Assembly (NCBI GenBank): GCA_030431255.1
Contig: JAUIJL010000004.1
Location: 62,001 to 126,000, forward strand
Origin: Thermoanaerobaculia bacterium
Lineage (GTDB): Bacteria; Acidobacteriota; Thermoanaerobaculia; Multivoradales; J023
Direction: 5' to 3'
Length of the DNA: 64,000 nt
Positions 15,731 through 25,204 of this stretch are shown here, piece by piece; positions within the stretch are counted from its first letter, which is position 1; the number at the start of each line of letters is the position of its first letter. A program made the translations under genes and the position numbers. The notes under the pieces are model-generated. The model had not been told where the DNA came from and made no database searches. It worked only from the letters and a program-made list of their open reading frames with translations.

Positions 15731-17107
15731 ATGGCCCGTTTTCGCGTACCCCATACCCTAATCCTGCTGTTCAGCATGATTTTGATCGCCTTGGCGTTGA
15801 CCTATGTCTTGCCCCAAGGCCAATTTGAACGCGAAACCAATGCCGATGGTCGCGAGCAGGTGGTGGCGGGCACGTTCAAGGTGCTGACGGACGCCGAGCG
15901 TCCCAATCCTTTGAGTGTATTCACGGCGATTCCGAAGGGTTTGGGGGAAGCGCAAGACATCATCATGTTCCTCTTCATCATCGGTGGCTCGTTCGGCGTG
16001 CTGCGGGCCACCGGGGCGATTGATGCCTTGCTCGGTTTTCTGCTGGATTTTCTGGGCCAGCGATCCTGGCTGTTGATCGGCGGCGGGATTTTCATTTTCT
16101 CGGCGGGCTCTAGCACCATCGGCATGGCCGAGGAATACATTCCGTTCGTACCGATCCTGCTCGCTTTGGCCATTGGGCTCGGTTTCGACGCGGTCACCGC
16201 CATCGGTATTTTGTGCATCGGATACGGGGTGGGATACGGCTCAGCCGTGTTCAACCCGTTCACGGTGCTGATCGCCCAACGGGTCGCCGAGGTGACCCCG
16301 GCCTCGGGCATGGGTTTCCGGCTGGTGTTGTGGGTGGTGCTGATGGCCGTGGGCATCCACCATGTGTGGAAGTACGCGCAAAAAGTGAAGGCTGACCCCA
16401 AGTCCAGTCTGGTGGCCGACGTTGAGCCGGATCCCCAGTGGAAGGTCGCCGGCGACACCCAATTCACGTCCAAGGACGGTTTGATTGTCGGCCTCGTGGT
16501 GGTGGCGATCGCGGTGATCGTCTACGGGCTCAAATTTTGGCATTGGTATGTGGTGGAGATGGGCGGCGTCTTCTTCGGCCTGGCGGTGGTGCTGACCTTT
16601 TTAGCCCGGCTGAACATGGACGAGGCGGCCAAGGAGTTCTGCATCGGCGCCGCCGAGCTCACCACCACCGCGTTGTTGATCGGCTTTGCCCGGGCGATCC
16701 TGATCATTCTCGAAGAGGGCCAGGTGATCGACACCATCGTGCACGGCGTTTCCTTACCCCTGCAGAGCGCCGGCGCACAGCTGGCGGCGGTGGGCATGCT
16801 CTTCTTCCAAAGCTTGTTGAATCTATTTATCCCATCCGGCAGCGGCCAAGCCTACGTCACCATGCCGGTGATGGCCCCGCTCGGGGACTTGGTCGGGGTC
16901 CATCGGCAGGTGGCGGTGCTCGCCTACCAAATGGGCGACGGTCTCACCAACATCCTGGTGCCCACCAACGCGGTATTGATCGGCATTCTGACCATGGCCC
17001 GGATTCCGTACGAGCGCTGGTTGCGTTTCATCTTCCCGTTCATGGTCAAGGCTTGGATCGTGTGCTCCGTCGCTTTGGCCGTGGCGGTGATGATCGGTTA
17101 CCAATAA
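15731..17107 (+). CDS. YfcC/DcuC-family transporter
   Basis: The 458-residue product is a polytopic inner-membrane protein with about 11-12 hydrophobic segments. Family features include the N-terminal [80 protein letters not shown], and [41 protein letters not shown]. This matches the YfcC group (C4-dicarboxylate anaerobic carrier superfamily), whose members move amino acids, peptides or dicarboxylates; the substrate cannot be told from sequence. The ATG at 15731 is chosen because CCGGAGG ends 6 bases upstream; an ATG at 15725 is too close. The stop lies in an 18-bp tandem duplication. Confidence 0.88.
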   Translation: MARFRVPHTLILLFSMILIALALTYVLPQGQFERETNADGREQVVAGTFKVLTDAERPNPLSVFTAIPKGLGEAQDIIMFLFIIGGSFGVLRATGAIDALLGFLLDFLGQRSWLLIGGGIFIFSAGSSTIGMAEEYIPFVPILLALAIGLGFDAVTAIGILCIGYGVGYGSAVFNPFTVLIAQRVAEVTPASGMGFRLVLWVVLMAVGIHHVWKYAQKVKADPKSSLVADVEPDPQWKVAGDTQFTSKDGLIVGLVVVAIAVIVYGLKFWHWYVVEMGGVFFGLAVVLTFLARLNMDEAAKEFCIGAAELTTTALLIGFARAILIILEEGQVIDTIVHGVSLPLQSAGAQLAAVGMLFFQSLLNLFIPSGSGQAYVTMPVMAPLGDLVGVHRQVAVLAYQMGDGLTNILVPTNAVLIGILTMARIPYERWLRFIFPFMVKAWIVCSVALAVAVMIGYQ

Positions 17108-17127
17108 AAGATCGGTTACCGATAAAA
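17092..17127 (+). repeat. 18-bp tandem duplication spanning the transporter stop codon
   Basis: GATCGGTTACCAATAAAA (17092-17109) is followed directly by a copy with one change (17110-17127). The TAA stop (17105-17107) is in the first copy. Confidence 0.88.
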
Positions 17128-17133
17128 CGGGAA

Positions 17134-17154
17134 GGGCGATCACAAGGATCGCCC
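17134..17154. terminator. Hairpin between convergent genes
   Basis: An 8-bp stem GGGCGATC/GATCGCCC with a 5-base loop lies between the plus-strand transporter (ends 17107) and the minus-strand porin (ends 17212). The T-run after it is weak (CCTATCTT), so it may be a bidirectional terminator or a REP-like palindrome. Confidence 0.55.
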
Positions 17155-17211
17155 CTATCTTCGGATTACCAGGCCTTGATGCGCGGTGGGCGAATCTTGT
17201 CTCTTGCGCGA

Positions 17212-18654
17212 TCAGGATCCAGCGCGCATGCGCGAATCCCACATGAAGCGCAGGGTCGCCAGGAATTCGTCGGCGCTCTCTTCTTTGCCGCCGCGAATAA
17301 AGGTGTTGTCGGCGTATTCCACGGTCAGGTCTGCGAGGCCGTCCACCAAACCCAGTCGCAGGCCGAGGTCGAGTTTCTCCCAATCCCAGAACGTGCTGGC
17401 GCCCGGGAAATGGGGCGCGGCGGGATCTAGGCCGAAGTCGGGATCGATCTCGGAATAACGAACCGCCGGGGCAATGAACGGCAACACCTGGCGGCCGAAG
17501 AGGGAAGCGAACCACGGCAGCTCGAAGTCCCACGACACCTCCACCTCGTAACCGTCGCGCACGAGGCCGCCTACATCTTGGTCCACATATTGGGCGAACA
17601 GCGTGAAGTCACCCACGTAGAGCCAGGCGTTGACGCCGAATTCTTCTTTTTTATCCGAGGTGATCGGAAATAGGGGAAAGGCGTTGGCCGGTCCCCGGAC
17701 CAAATCCAAGTCACCGCCGTAGCTGGTGCCGTGGAGCTCCACGGTGTCGGCCAAATCTCGCTCGTAACCGAACGCCAGCAGATCTAGGTTCCACCTCACG
17801 CCGTCGCCGAATCGAAGACCCAAGCCGAGACCGATCTCCGGGTTTTCGAAATCCAGCTCATCGATGTCCGCGTCGTAGAGGATGGGAAGACCCGTCGCCA
17901 GCTCCGCCTCGGGCGGATCACCGGGAAAGCCGATGGTGCCGTGATCACCGGCCAGGGCGTTGGGGTCGCGGTAGAAGACCGGATTGCCTTGGGTGAAGGA
18001 GAAGCGCAGATAGAAGACCTCGCCGAGGTCGAAACCCATCTCCAAACCCACGTCTTCGGCGCGATTGAAAGAGGTCGATATCAGTCCGTAGCTTTCCAGG
18101 TGGCGGTCGTCCTGACGCTCAAATTTGGGAAATTTGCCGATTTTGGCGAATCCGGAGAAGCCTTCGTGGATCTGCCCGGCTTCCAGCTCGGGACCGAAAC
18201 GGATCCACAGCTCGTCCACGTCCCACTCGCGATCCTCGGACGTGGGATTGCGATCGTGCTTGTCGAAGAGGTCGATCTTGGCCTTGGCGCTCCACAAGCC
18301 CTCCTCGCCCCAGTTGCCCCGATAGAACACTGTGGCGGCGGACACCTCGAAGGTTTCGCCGCCGTCGACGGTTTCCATCAGGAATTTCGGCCCGGTCGGC
18401 GGAAACGGCGACTCGAAGCTGAACGCGTCGCTATCGCGATAATGGGTTTTGACCTCCACGCCGTAGCTGTGACCGGTCTTTCCCTGGCCGCCGATGTCTT
18501 GGGCTTGGGCGTCCACAGGGGCCAGCCACAGAAGAGCTCCCGCCCACACGAGGGAAGCCGCCCGTGAAAATCCGCTCCAAGAAGAAAGAGCGGTGCCACG
18601 AGGGCCCCGCTCTTGTCGCCACGATGTCTCAAGCTCCAAGCTCAAGGAAGTCAT
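17212..18654 (-). CDS. Outer-membrane porin-like beta-barrel
   Basis: The 480-residue product has an N-terminal signal region (hydrophobic [21 protein letters not shown] ending near residue 52, after a long polar lead) and then alternating amphipathic strands with aromatic ends ([96 protein letters not shown]) through to a final strand [12 protein letters not shown]. This resembles carbohydrate or phosphate-selective porins. The start may be downstream of the assigned ATG because the leader is long. It begins 1 base after the thioredoxin-like gene ends, so both are probably cotranscribed. Substrate unknown. Confidence 0.7.
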   Translation of the reverse strand: MTSLSLELETSWRQERGPRGTALSSWSGFSRAASLVWAGALLWLAPVDAQAQDIGGQGKTGHSYGVEVKTHYRDSDAFSFESPFPPTGPKFLMETVDGGETFEVSAATVFYRGNWGEEGLWSAKAKIDLFDKHDRNPTSEDREWDVDELWIRFGPELEAGQIHEGFSGFAKIGKFPKFERQDDRHLESYGLISTSFNRAEDVGLEMGFDLGEVFYLRFSFTQGNPVFYRDPNALAGDHGTIGFPGDPPEAELATGLPILYDADIDELDFENPEIGLGLGLRFGDGVRWNLDLLAFGYERDLADTVELHGTSYGGDLDLVRGPANAFPLFPITSDKKEEFGVNAWLYVGDFTLFAQYVDQDVGGLVRDGYEVEVSWDFELPWFASLFGRQVLPFIAPAVRYSEIDPDFGLDPAAPHFPGASTFWDWEKLDLGLRLGLVDGLADLTVEYADNTFIRGGKEESADEFLATLRFMWDSRMRAGS

Positions 18655-18655
18655 A

Positions 18656-19483
18656 TCAAGCTCCGCTTAGGACCTTCTGGATGGCCGCCTCCGGTTTGTG
18701 GAGCTCGCGGCCCGTCAGACGTCCGATTTCCTTACCCCCGACATAAACGATCCCAGTCGGCACTCCTTTGATCCCCATTTCCTGGGTCACTGGGTCGTCG
18801 GTCATCACTCTTGGAAGCCCATAATACTCGAAATTGATTTTGCTGCCCTCCAGGCCCTCTTCGAGCCTCATCACCTTGGGCACCAAACGGGAGCACACCG
18901 GGCACCAAGTACCAAAGAAGATTTTGACCGACACGTCACGTTTTTCGGCCTTCAAGGCCTCCATTTGAGTGCCGTCGAGCTCGTAGGCAGCAGATTTGAA
19001 CAGGTAGCCGGGATTGTGCTCGCTCAAGCTTTGGGCCTTTTGGTTGCCCAACAAGGCCGGCTTGACCTTGAGGGTCATCTGCTGACCCTTGACGTTGAAG
19101 ACCAGACTCTGGTGGCGGGTCTGGAAGGGACCCAAATTGTCGAAGACGGCGCCGTTCAAGAGGTCGATAGTGCCGTCGTCGTTCTTCGACACCTTCATCA
19201 AGCTGACGGCTTCGATGCTACGGCTGCGGGTATTGACCAAGAGCGGGCTTTTCAGGGCCGGGGCCATGATCAGGTACGCACCGGCGCGATCGGAATGGAA
19301 GAGCTCCAAGCCTTCGAGCTCTTCGCCGGCCAGCTCGACCTCGAACTCACCGGACGGCTCGAAACCTTGCATGGCCTGGGCACCGAGCATGCCCGCCGTG
19401 CTCAACGCCAGCATGGCGATCAGGGCCATTCGGCCGAGGTGTCGGATCTCGTGGAAACCTAAATATCTATCCATCACGTTCAT
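18656..19483 (-). CDS. Secreted thioredoxin-fold protein with CPVC site
   Basis: The 275-residue product has a signal/anchor (MALIAMLALSTAGMLGAQA, about residues 19-37), a ~140-residue beta-rich domain of no known family (FEVELAGEELEGLELFHSD onward), and a C-terminal thioredoxin fold from about residue 180 with IFFGTWCPVCSRLVPKV (Cys194, Cys197), the cis-Pro region GVPTGIVYVGGKEIGRLTG, and a last helix. It would act in the periplasm as a thiol oxidoreductase. The start may be the second ATG (19474). The partner upstream is a MauE-like membrane protein and downstream is a porin, so disulfide handling for an exported partner is plausible but unproven. Confidence 0.78.
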   Translation of the reverse strand: MNVMDRYLGFHEIRHLGRMALIAMLALSTAGMLGAQAMQGFEPSGEFEVELAGEELEGLELFHSDRAGAYLIMAPALKSPLLVNTRSRSIEAVSLMKVSKNDDGTIDLLNGAVFDNLGPFQTRHQSLVFNVKGQQMTLKVKPALLGNQKAQSLSEHNPGYLFKSAAYELDGTQMEALKAEKRDVSVKIFFGTWCPVCSRLVPKVMRLEEGLEGSKINFEYYGLPRVMTDDPVTQEMGIKGVPTGIVYVGGKEIGRLTGRELHKPEAAIQKVLSGA

Positions 19484-19593
19484 TCTCCGGTGGGAGCCGG
19501 CTCGGGTCGTCGAGAGCCGGCTGGGGTCAGGCTGTGTGTCTCAGCTTTTAAGGGGTCGTCGTGCCTAGGGGTTTTCAGCTGTGGCCGGGCGGT

Positions 19594-20619
19594 TCAGGGT
19601 TGTGATTTACGGAAATCGTCCCAAGGAGGCAGGCCCGAATAGGTTTGCACGACCGTTCCGTCTTTCACCAAAAACGATCTCGGAAGGGTGCGATAAAGCG
19701 GCGCCATCACCGCTGAGGGGGTTTCACGAATTTCGAAAGTGGGTCCGTGTCCGAAACGCAGCTCGAAAAGCTCTTCCTCAGTGGCGCTCGAAAGCACCCA
19801 CAACGCCGGCACTCCCTCTTCCCAAGCGAACGTGTTGAGGTCGGGAATGGCGGTGGTGAAAGCCTCCGCTTGAATGTCTGCCATGACCACCAGATGCTCT
19901 CCGGTCGCCAGCTCCGGAAGGATAGCATCGAGGCAAACCCGCGAGCCATCTTCCGCCGAGCCCGCACAGAGGCCGAAGGGATCGATGCCCGGCTTGAGCC
20001 GGGTGGCCAAATCGTCGAGCGGTAGGCTCGGAGCGTTCCAAGCAAAAACCGTGAATCCCAAACCGAGCACTAGGGCCACCGCGAGCCGCTTCCACGGCAG
20101 CTGCCGGGATGTGTTGATGGCCAAACCGATCAACAGCAAGGCCGGCACCATCAGCAGGAAGTCCTGCCAGAACGCCTCCGCCGGGGTACGTTCCACCAAG
20201 TTGCCGAAACATCCACAGCTTTCGCCCTCGACCGGCGCCTCGCCTCGCAGGTGTGCCAAATATTTTCGACCGGTGAGGAAGACGAAGAACGCCACCAATG
20301 CGGCCGTCGGCCAAAACACCCAGCGGTGGCGTACGCCTAAAATCAGCGCGAAGCCCAAGAACCACTCGAGGAAAAGCGCGATCATGGCCACCGCCATGGC
20401 CGGGAGCAAGAAATCCAACCCTTCGGAGGTCACCAAATCCGCAAAGGACGACGGATCCAAGGATTTGGCCCAGCTGGCCACCAGAAGCACGGCGCCCAGC
20501 ACCACGCAGCCGACAGTGGCGGCGATCCGGCGCCAAGACGCCGGGCCGTCGGCCTCCGAGGATAGAGCGTCCGGAGTCGAAAGGGTCGGTTGGATGGATG
20601 CGGTTTCTGGATCTGACAT
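19594..20619 (-). CDS. MauE/DoxX-like membrane protein
   Basis: The 340-residue product has four or so membrane segments in the first 190 residues (RRIAATVGCVVLGAVLLVASWAKSLDPSSF, AVAMIALFLEWFLGFALILG, WPTAALVAFFVFLTGRKY, FLLMVPALLLIGLAI) with CGCFG at 135-139, the hallmark of the MauE domain. A C-terminal ~130-residue domain (HLVVMADIQAEAFTTAI, PALWVLSSATEEELFELRFGHGPTFEI, LPRSFLVKDGTVVQTYSG) reads like a thioredoxin-fold domain without a CxxC motif. MauE proteins pass electrons for disulfide formation in partner proteins. The neighbouring CPVC thioredoxin-like protein is the obvious partner. The ATG at 20619 is chosen over an upstream one. Confidence 0.75.
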   Translation of the reverse strand: MSDPETASIQPTLSTPDALSSEADGPASWRRIAATVGCVVLGAVLLVASWAKSLDPSSFADLVTSEGLDFLLPAMAVAMIALFLEWFLGFALILGVRHRWVFWPTAALVAFFVFLTGRKYLAHLRGEAPVEGESCGCFGNLVERTPAEAFWQDFLLMVPALLLIGLAINTSRQLPWKRLAVALVLGLGFTVFAWNAPSLPLDDLATRLKPGIDPFGLCAGSAEDGSRVCLDAILPELATGEHLVVMADIQAEAFTTAIPDLNTFAWEEGVPALWVLSSATEEELFELRFGHGPTFEIRETPSAVMAPLYRTLPRSFLVKDGTVVQTYSGLPPWDDFRKSQP

Positions 20620-20756
20620 GCCCGAAATGGTACGCAGGGGCTCGCCCGAGGGCAAGCGCCTAGGCCCCGATCTGCCAGAGGTTTACCGCGACTTTACAGC
20701 CTGTCTCGAGGTCCGGGATCCGGTCCCGGGAGGGCTCCGAATTCCGAGCATCGGCG

Positions 20757-23700
20757 TCAGGCTCGATAGACCGTGGTGCCGGCCAGCTTGTCGTGAATGC
20801 CCCGCTTGTCTTTGCTGAAGGGCACAGACAGGAATCCCAAACCGAGCGGCAGGGCCGAAATGAGGTAACCCACCAGACGCTTCACGGCCTTGACCGGGCC
20901 CAGCCGCGCGTTCCCTTGCTCGTCGCGAATCACCAAGCGGCAGGCCCATTTGCCAGGGCTGGTACCGCCCACGGTCCAGCCGATCAGCCAGATGGCAGGG
21001 GCCAGGAAGGACAGCGCCCCGAGGAGCATCGGGTCTTTGATCGCCAAACTGCCCGCGAAGGCCAAACCCGCGACCAGAATGATGTCGATCAAATAGGCCA
21101 CCAGCCGAATCGCGGCCCCAGCGGGCACCAAGCTGGAGGCGGTGGGAAGCTGCGCGGTGACTTGCCCGGGTGGCATGGCGAACGCATCGGTTTCGACCGC
21201 CGGTTGTTGGGGTGGACGCATTTCGGGAGGACCCACGGAGGCCGTGATGTCGTCCAAGGACGGCAGCAGGTCCGCGACCGGCTGACGCTCCAACACTTGG
21301 GGTTGCTCAGGTGGTGGTGCCGCCGCGGGCGTGGGCTGGGAAAAGCCCCCTGACGGCGGCGAAGCGGGCGGTGTCACCTGATCGAAGGAGGGAGTCGGTG
21401 CCGCCGAAGGTGCATAGGAGGCGGGCGGATCAAAGGATGGCGCGGAGGACGGCACACTCGGGCTTTCCGCCAGAGGCGTATCCGGCGAATCCGGAAGGTC
21501 GGGGGTAAAGAACTCCGGAGCCGGTGCCGAAAAATCGGCCAAACCGGACTCGTCCGCGTGGTCGGGAAGCGGGGCGTCGAAGACCTCCGCCGCCGGTGGC
21601 GCGAAGAAATCACCCGACCCCGGCCCGATGCTCGAGGTCCCCGGAGCACCGGGTGGCCCAGCTTGAGGTGCGGCCGGCTCGGGCACGAACGGCTCAGGGG
21701 CGGCCGGCTCGGGCACGAACGGCTCAGGGGCGGCCGGCTCAGGAGCTGCGAACGACGGCTCGGGCACGGCCGGCTCAGGAGCTGCGAACGATGGCTCAGG
21801 GGCGGCCGGCTCCAAGGACGGCGGGCTCACCGCCGAGTCGAAAGACTTGACCTCGAATTGTGAGGACGCGTCCAAATCCCCGAAGCTCAGGGATTCCGCG
21901 CCGACTCCCCCAAATCCCGGTTCCGGCGCGGGCTGAAAGCTCGCGGACGGCGCATCGAAGCCCGGGGCCGAATCGTCGGCATCGAAGCTCGGCGACGCAT
22001 CGAAGCTCGGGGACGAATCGCCGGCATCGAAGCTCGGCGGCGATGCGTCGAAGCTCGGGGACGAATCGCCGGCATCGAAGCTCGGCGGTGATGCGTCGAA
22101 GCTCGGGCTCGAATCGCCGACGTCGAAGCTCGGCGGTGACGCGTCGAAGCTCGGGCTCGAATCGCCGGCATCGAAGCTCGGCGGCGATGCGTCGAAGCTC
22201 GGGCCCGAATCGCCGGCATCGAAGCTCGGCGGCGATGCGCTGCCCACCGGGCTCGGAGACGGTGGTGGATCCGGGCTCGCCAACACAGGAGGTGGTGCCA
22301 TTGCCGGTGGAGCCGGCTCGTCCAGATCGTCCAAAGCAATGTCGGGAACTTGAGGTGCTTCGGCGTAGACCTCGGGCTCTAAGGGGACCGCGGCCATGCC
22401 GACGATCGATTGCTCTGACGATACGTCGATATCGGGCACAACCGGCATCTCGCCGTCGGCTTCCGGAGCCACGGGCGCGATCGGCATGCCGAGGATGCTC
22501 TGCTCGGAGGCAACATCGATATCGGGCACCGACGGGATTTCGATCGATGTGGCGCCGGCTCCTCCGTCGGGCGAGTAGGCCGTGACCTGCGGACGGAGGG
22601 GCCGAGCCGCCATGGCCATGAGGTCCTCCGCGGTCTGCGGTCGGCTCGACGGTGCCTCGGGCTCGGGCGCTGACGGCTCGGCGGAAGCCTCAGCGGCCGG
22701 AAGTGCGACCGGCGGCCGAGAGGGCTCCACCGGCAGCGGCGGAGGTGCGGCCGGCTCAGGAGCAGACGGCTCAGGGGCGGCCGGCTCAGGTGCGGCGAAC
22801 GACGGTGGAGCCGGCGGTGCGGCCGGCTCAGGCGCGGCCGGCTCAGGCGCGGCCGGCCCAGGCGCGGCCGGCCCAGGCGCGGCCGGCCCAGGCGCGGCCG
22901 GCGGCATTGCGGAGGCAATGCCCTCGGCCTGCAATGCTTGCAGCTGGTCACTCGTCAGGGCCGTGGTTTGCATGGCGGCCGCGGGCATAGAGCCTTCAGC
23001 CGGCTCGGGCGACGTGCCGGCACGCAGGGCTGCCAGCTGATCGGCGCTCATGGCCGTGGTCTGCATGGCCGAAGGGATGACCGGATCTTCAGGCGCCGGG
23101 ACTTGTGACCTCAACGCCTCCAATTGCTCGGGGCTCATGGCCGTGGTCTGCATGCCGGTGTCCGGCCCCATGTGCGGGCTCTCGGGCACCAGACCCTGGG
23201 CATCCAGACGTTGGGTCACGAGGGACGGGTTTGCCGGCTCGGCCGGGGGTATGGCACTCAAGTCCAGGCGCTGGGTGGCCTGGGGGCTGGCCTCGACCGC
23301 AAAATCCGTGGGAGCCGGATTCTGAAAGTCGGGCACTTGGAATCTTTGGGTCTCGGCCCCCATCGGCTGATCGGCCGCCCCGGAAGACGCCGCTGCAGGA
23401 ACCGATGCCTCGGGAGCGGCGACGGGCTCGGCAGGACCGAATCCCAGCTCACTGACGTTCATTCGCTGGGTGTCGAGACTGACCCCGGAACCGCTATCGG
23501 CTCCCGGAATCGCCGGCGGCGCGGTCGTCGGCTGGGCGGACGGTGGAATCGGCATGGCCGACGGCGAAGCCGCATGAGCCGGTGGGGGCACCGGCATGGC
23601 CGATGGCGAGGCGTCGAGGGCCGGAGGCGGCACCGGCATGGCCGATGGCGAGGCGTCGAGGGCCGGAGGCGGCACCGGCATGGCCGACGGCGAGGGTGGA

Positions 23701-24164
23701 TCGGCGGGAGGCATGACGAATTCCGCCGCGCTCGGACCGGCGCCGGCGTCACCGCCTTGGGACTCCATGGCCTCCGCCAGCTTCATGGACTCCGCCTGCA
23801 GAAAGAAGGTGGCCTCGCCGGGCTGCGGCAGGCTCTGGTTGGCCGGCAACCGGGCGGTTTGGAAGAGCTGAGGATTCTCGATGGTCACCCGAACCTCGGC
23901 ATCGCCCATACGCAACAGATCGCCGTTTTCGACCACATCTTCGGCTTGCACTCGACGATCGTTGATGAACGTGCCGTTGGAGGATCCCAAATCCCGAACG
24001 ACCAAATGGCCGTCGCCCGGAACCAGAATCACATGCCGCCGACTGACGCTCGGGTCGCTGATCGTCACATGGCAGGTTCGGCTTCTTCCGACCGTGTTCT
24101 CGCCATCTTCTAAGGCGAAGCTCTCGCCTTGGAATTGCAGCGAATGGGTCCAGCCTTCAGCCAT
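20757..24164 (-). CDS. Giant FHA domain-RDD domain protein with low-complexity linker
   Basis: The 1135-residue product has an N-terminal FHA phosphothreonine-binding domain (residues ~15-97: NTVGRSRTCHVTISDPSVSRRH, DLGSSNGTFINDRRV), a ~900-residue Pro/Ala/Ser-rich linker, and a C-terminal RDD membrane domain (~1010-1135: IRLVAYLIDIILVAGL, TSPGKWACRLVIRDEQG, DKRGIHDKLAGTTVYRA). The linker has three repeat classes: SPSAMPVPPPALDA near 158-200; T-x-x-hydrophobic motifs at Thr103, 232, 272, 297, 317, 339, 368 and 399; and SPPSFDAGD-type units near 690-780. FHA domains read the residue three after pThr, so the linker motifs may be its own ligands after phosphorylation. Function otherwise unknown; it may link Ser/Thr kinase signalling to the membrane. 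Confidence 0.88.
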   Translation of the reverse strand: MAEGWTHSLQFQGESFALEDGENTVGRSRTCHVTISDPSVSRRHVILVPGDGHLVVRDLGSSNGTFINDRRVQAEDVVENGDLLRMGDAEVRVTIENPQLFQTARLPANQSLPQPGEATFFLQAESMKLAEAMESQGGDAGAGPSAAEFVMPPADPPSPSAMPVPPPALDASPSAMPVPPPALDASPSAMPVPPPAHAASPSAMPIPPSAQPTTAPPAIPGADSGSGVSLDTQRMNVSELGFGPAEPVAAPEASVPAAASSGAADQPMGAETQRFQVPDFQNPAPTDFAVEASPQATQRLDLSAIPPAEPANPSLVTQRLDAQGLVPESPHMGPDTGMQTTAMSPEQLEALRSQVPAPEDPVIPSAMQTTAMSADQLAALRAGTSPEPAEGSMPAAAMQTTALTSDQLQALQAEGIASAMPPAAPGPAAPGPAAPGPAAPEPAAPEPAAPPAPPSFAAPEPAAPEPSAPEPAAPPPLPVEPSRPPVALPAAEASAEPSAPEPEAPSSRPQTAEDLMAMAARPLRPQVTAYSPDGGAGATSIEIPSVPDIDVASEQSILGMPIAPVAPEADGEMPVVPDIDVSSEQSIVGMAAVPLEPEVYAEAPQVPDIALDDLDEPAPPAMAPPPVLASPDPPPSPSPVGSASPPSFDAGDSGPSFDASPPSFDAGDSSPSFDASPPSFDVGDSSPSFDASPPSFDAGDSSPSFDASPPSFDAGDSSPSFDASPSFDADDSAPGFDAPSASFQPAPEPGFGGVGAESLSFGDLDASSQFEVKSFDSAVSPPSLEPAAPEPSFAAPEPAVPEPSFAAPEPAAPEPFVPEPAAPEPFVPEPAAPQAGPPGAPGTSSIGPGSGDFFAPPAAEVFDAPLPDHADESGLADFSAPAPEFFTPDLPDSPDTPLAESPSVPSSAPSFDPPASYAPSAAPTPSFDQVTPPASPPSGGFSQPTPAAAPPPEQPQVLERQPVADLLPSLDDITASVGPPEMRPPQQPAVETDAFAMPPGQVTAQLPTASSLVPAGAAIRLVAYLIDIILVAGLAFAGSLAIKDPMLLGALSFLAPAIWLIGWTVGGTSPGKWACRLVIRDEQGNARLGPVKAVKRLVGYLISALPLGLGFLSVPFSKDKRGIHDKLAGTTVYRA

Positions 24165-24302
24165 ATCTCGAAATCCCCCTGGGCATGATCAATGGCGCCG
24201 GATCGTCGGGCTCGAAAGAGAGGTCTACCGCGTGGGCTCTGCGCCGACGGATTTCGAGCTGAACGGTCGGTCCGACGTGGTCTTTTGAGGATGTTTACCC
24301 TA

Positions 24303-25067
24303 TCACGCTTGGGCCTTTGGCCGACTCCGCCGAACCAGCTCGAGCTGGGCCAAGGCGGCGGTGACCGCGTTTTCTACCCGCAGGATCCAGGGTCCAAGGT
24401 CGACGGGGACAAATCCCTCTTCTTGGAAGGTCTGAAGCTCCCGATCGATCCATCCCCCCTCCGGGCCGATCGCCACCACGAATCGTTCGACTTCCCTCAA
24501 GCTCGGCTCGACCACCTCTTCCACCACCTCTTCCAAGGTGCGGCTCGCGCCGGGGTCGGCGATCAACCGCAGGGTCGGCGCCGTGTCTTCCAAACCGCGC
24601 ACGAACGGCACCAACAATTTGCGGCAGGTGACGTCGGGCAATCGGGTCTTGCGCCCCTGCTCGGCCCCCAACAACAGCTGGCGGTGCATCTTCTCCGGTG
24701 TCGCCGACGGGCTTTGAAAAAAGCTCTTCTCCACCCGCCAAGCGTTCACCAGGTCCAAACGTGCGACCTCCATGGTCGCGGCCGTCTGCAGCACGCGGTG
24801 CAAGACCTGGGGACGCGGCATGCCGACGATCAAATCCACCGTCGGGCACGGGGCTTCACCCTCTTCCACCTCGAGATCCATCACCACCTGCCCCGGATCC
24901 ACCGAAATCACCGTGCCGTGACCTTTGAAACCGTTGATCACGCCGATTCGCAGACGTCGCCCCGGCTCCACCCTGAGCACTTTGCGCAAATGGTCGGCCC
25001 GGCGATCCCGGAGCGTAACCCGCGATCCCGACTCGAGCTCATGGCGCTCGATCAACAATAGATTCAA
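24303..25067 (-). CDS. rsmE: 16S rRNA m3U1498 methyltransferase
   Basis: RsmE methylates U1498 of 16S rRNA in the assembled small subunit. The 254-residue product has an N-terminal PUA-like domain (HELESGSRVTLRDRRADHLRKVLRVEPGRRLRIG) and the C-terminal SPOUT knot: VDLIVGMPRPQVLHRVLQTAATMEVARL, FVVAIGPEGGWIDRELQ and VDLGPWILRVENAVTAALAQLEL, the usual SAM-binding loops. The family's typical LG-x-RILR is LGPWILRVE here. Length is normal. It reads away from the CDP-glucose dehydratase gene and precedes the FHA-RDD gene by 138 bases. This is a housekeeping gene. Confidence 0.93.
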   Translation of the reverse strand: MNLLLIERHELESGSRVTLRDRRADHLRKVLRVEPGRRLRIGVINGFKGHGTVISVDPGQVVMDLEVEEGEAPCPTVDLIVGMPRPQVLHRVLQTAATMEVARLDLVNAWRVEKSFFQSPSATPEKMHRQLLLGAEQGRKTRLPDVTCRKLLVPFVRGLEDTAPTLRLIADPGASRTLEEVVEEVVEPSLREVERFVVAIGPEGGWIDRELQTFQEEGFVPVDLGPWILRVENAVTAALAQLELVRRSRPKAQA

Positions 25068-25204
25068 CTCATCCCCTCCGGTCGGCCTCGTCGACGAGGC
25101 CGTTGCTGTGGTAAGAATCGGTCCACGGACGCCGGCACGGCAAGACTTCTGCCGGTAGGGCGTCTGCTTCGCAACCGTCAGGACATCATTCCAGAAAGCT
25201 TCCG

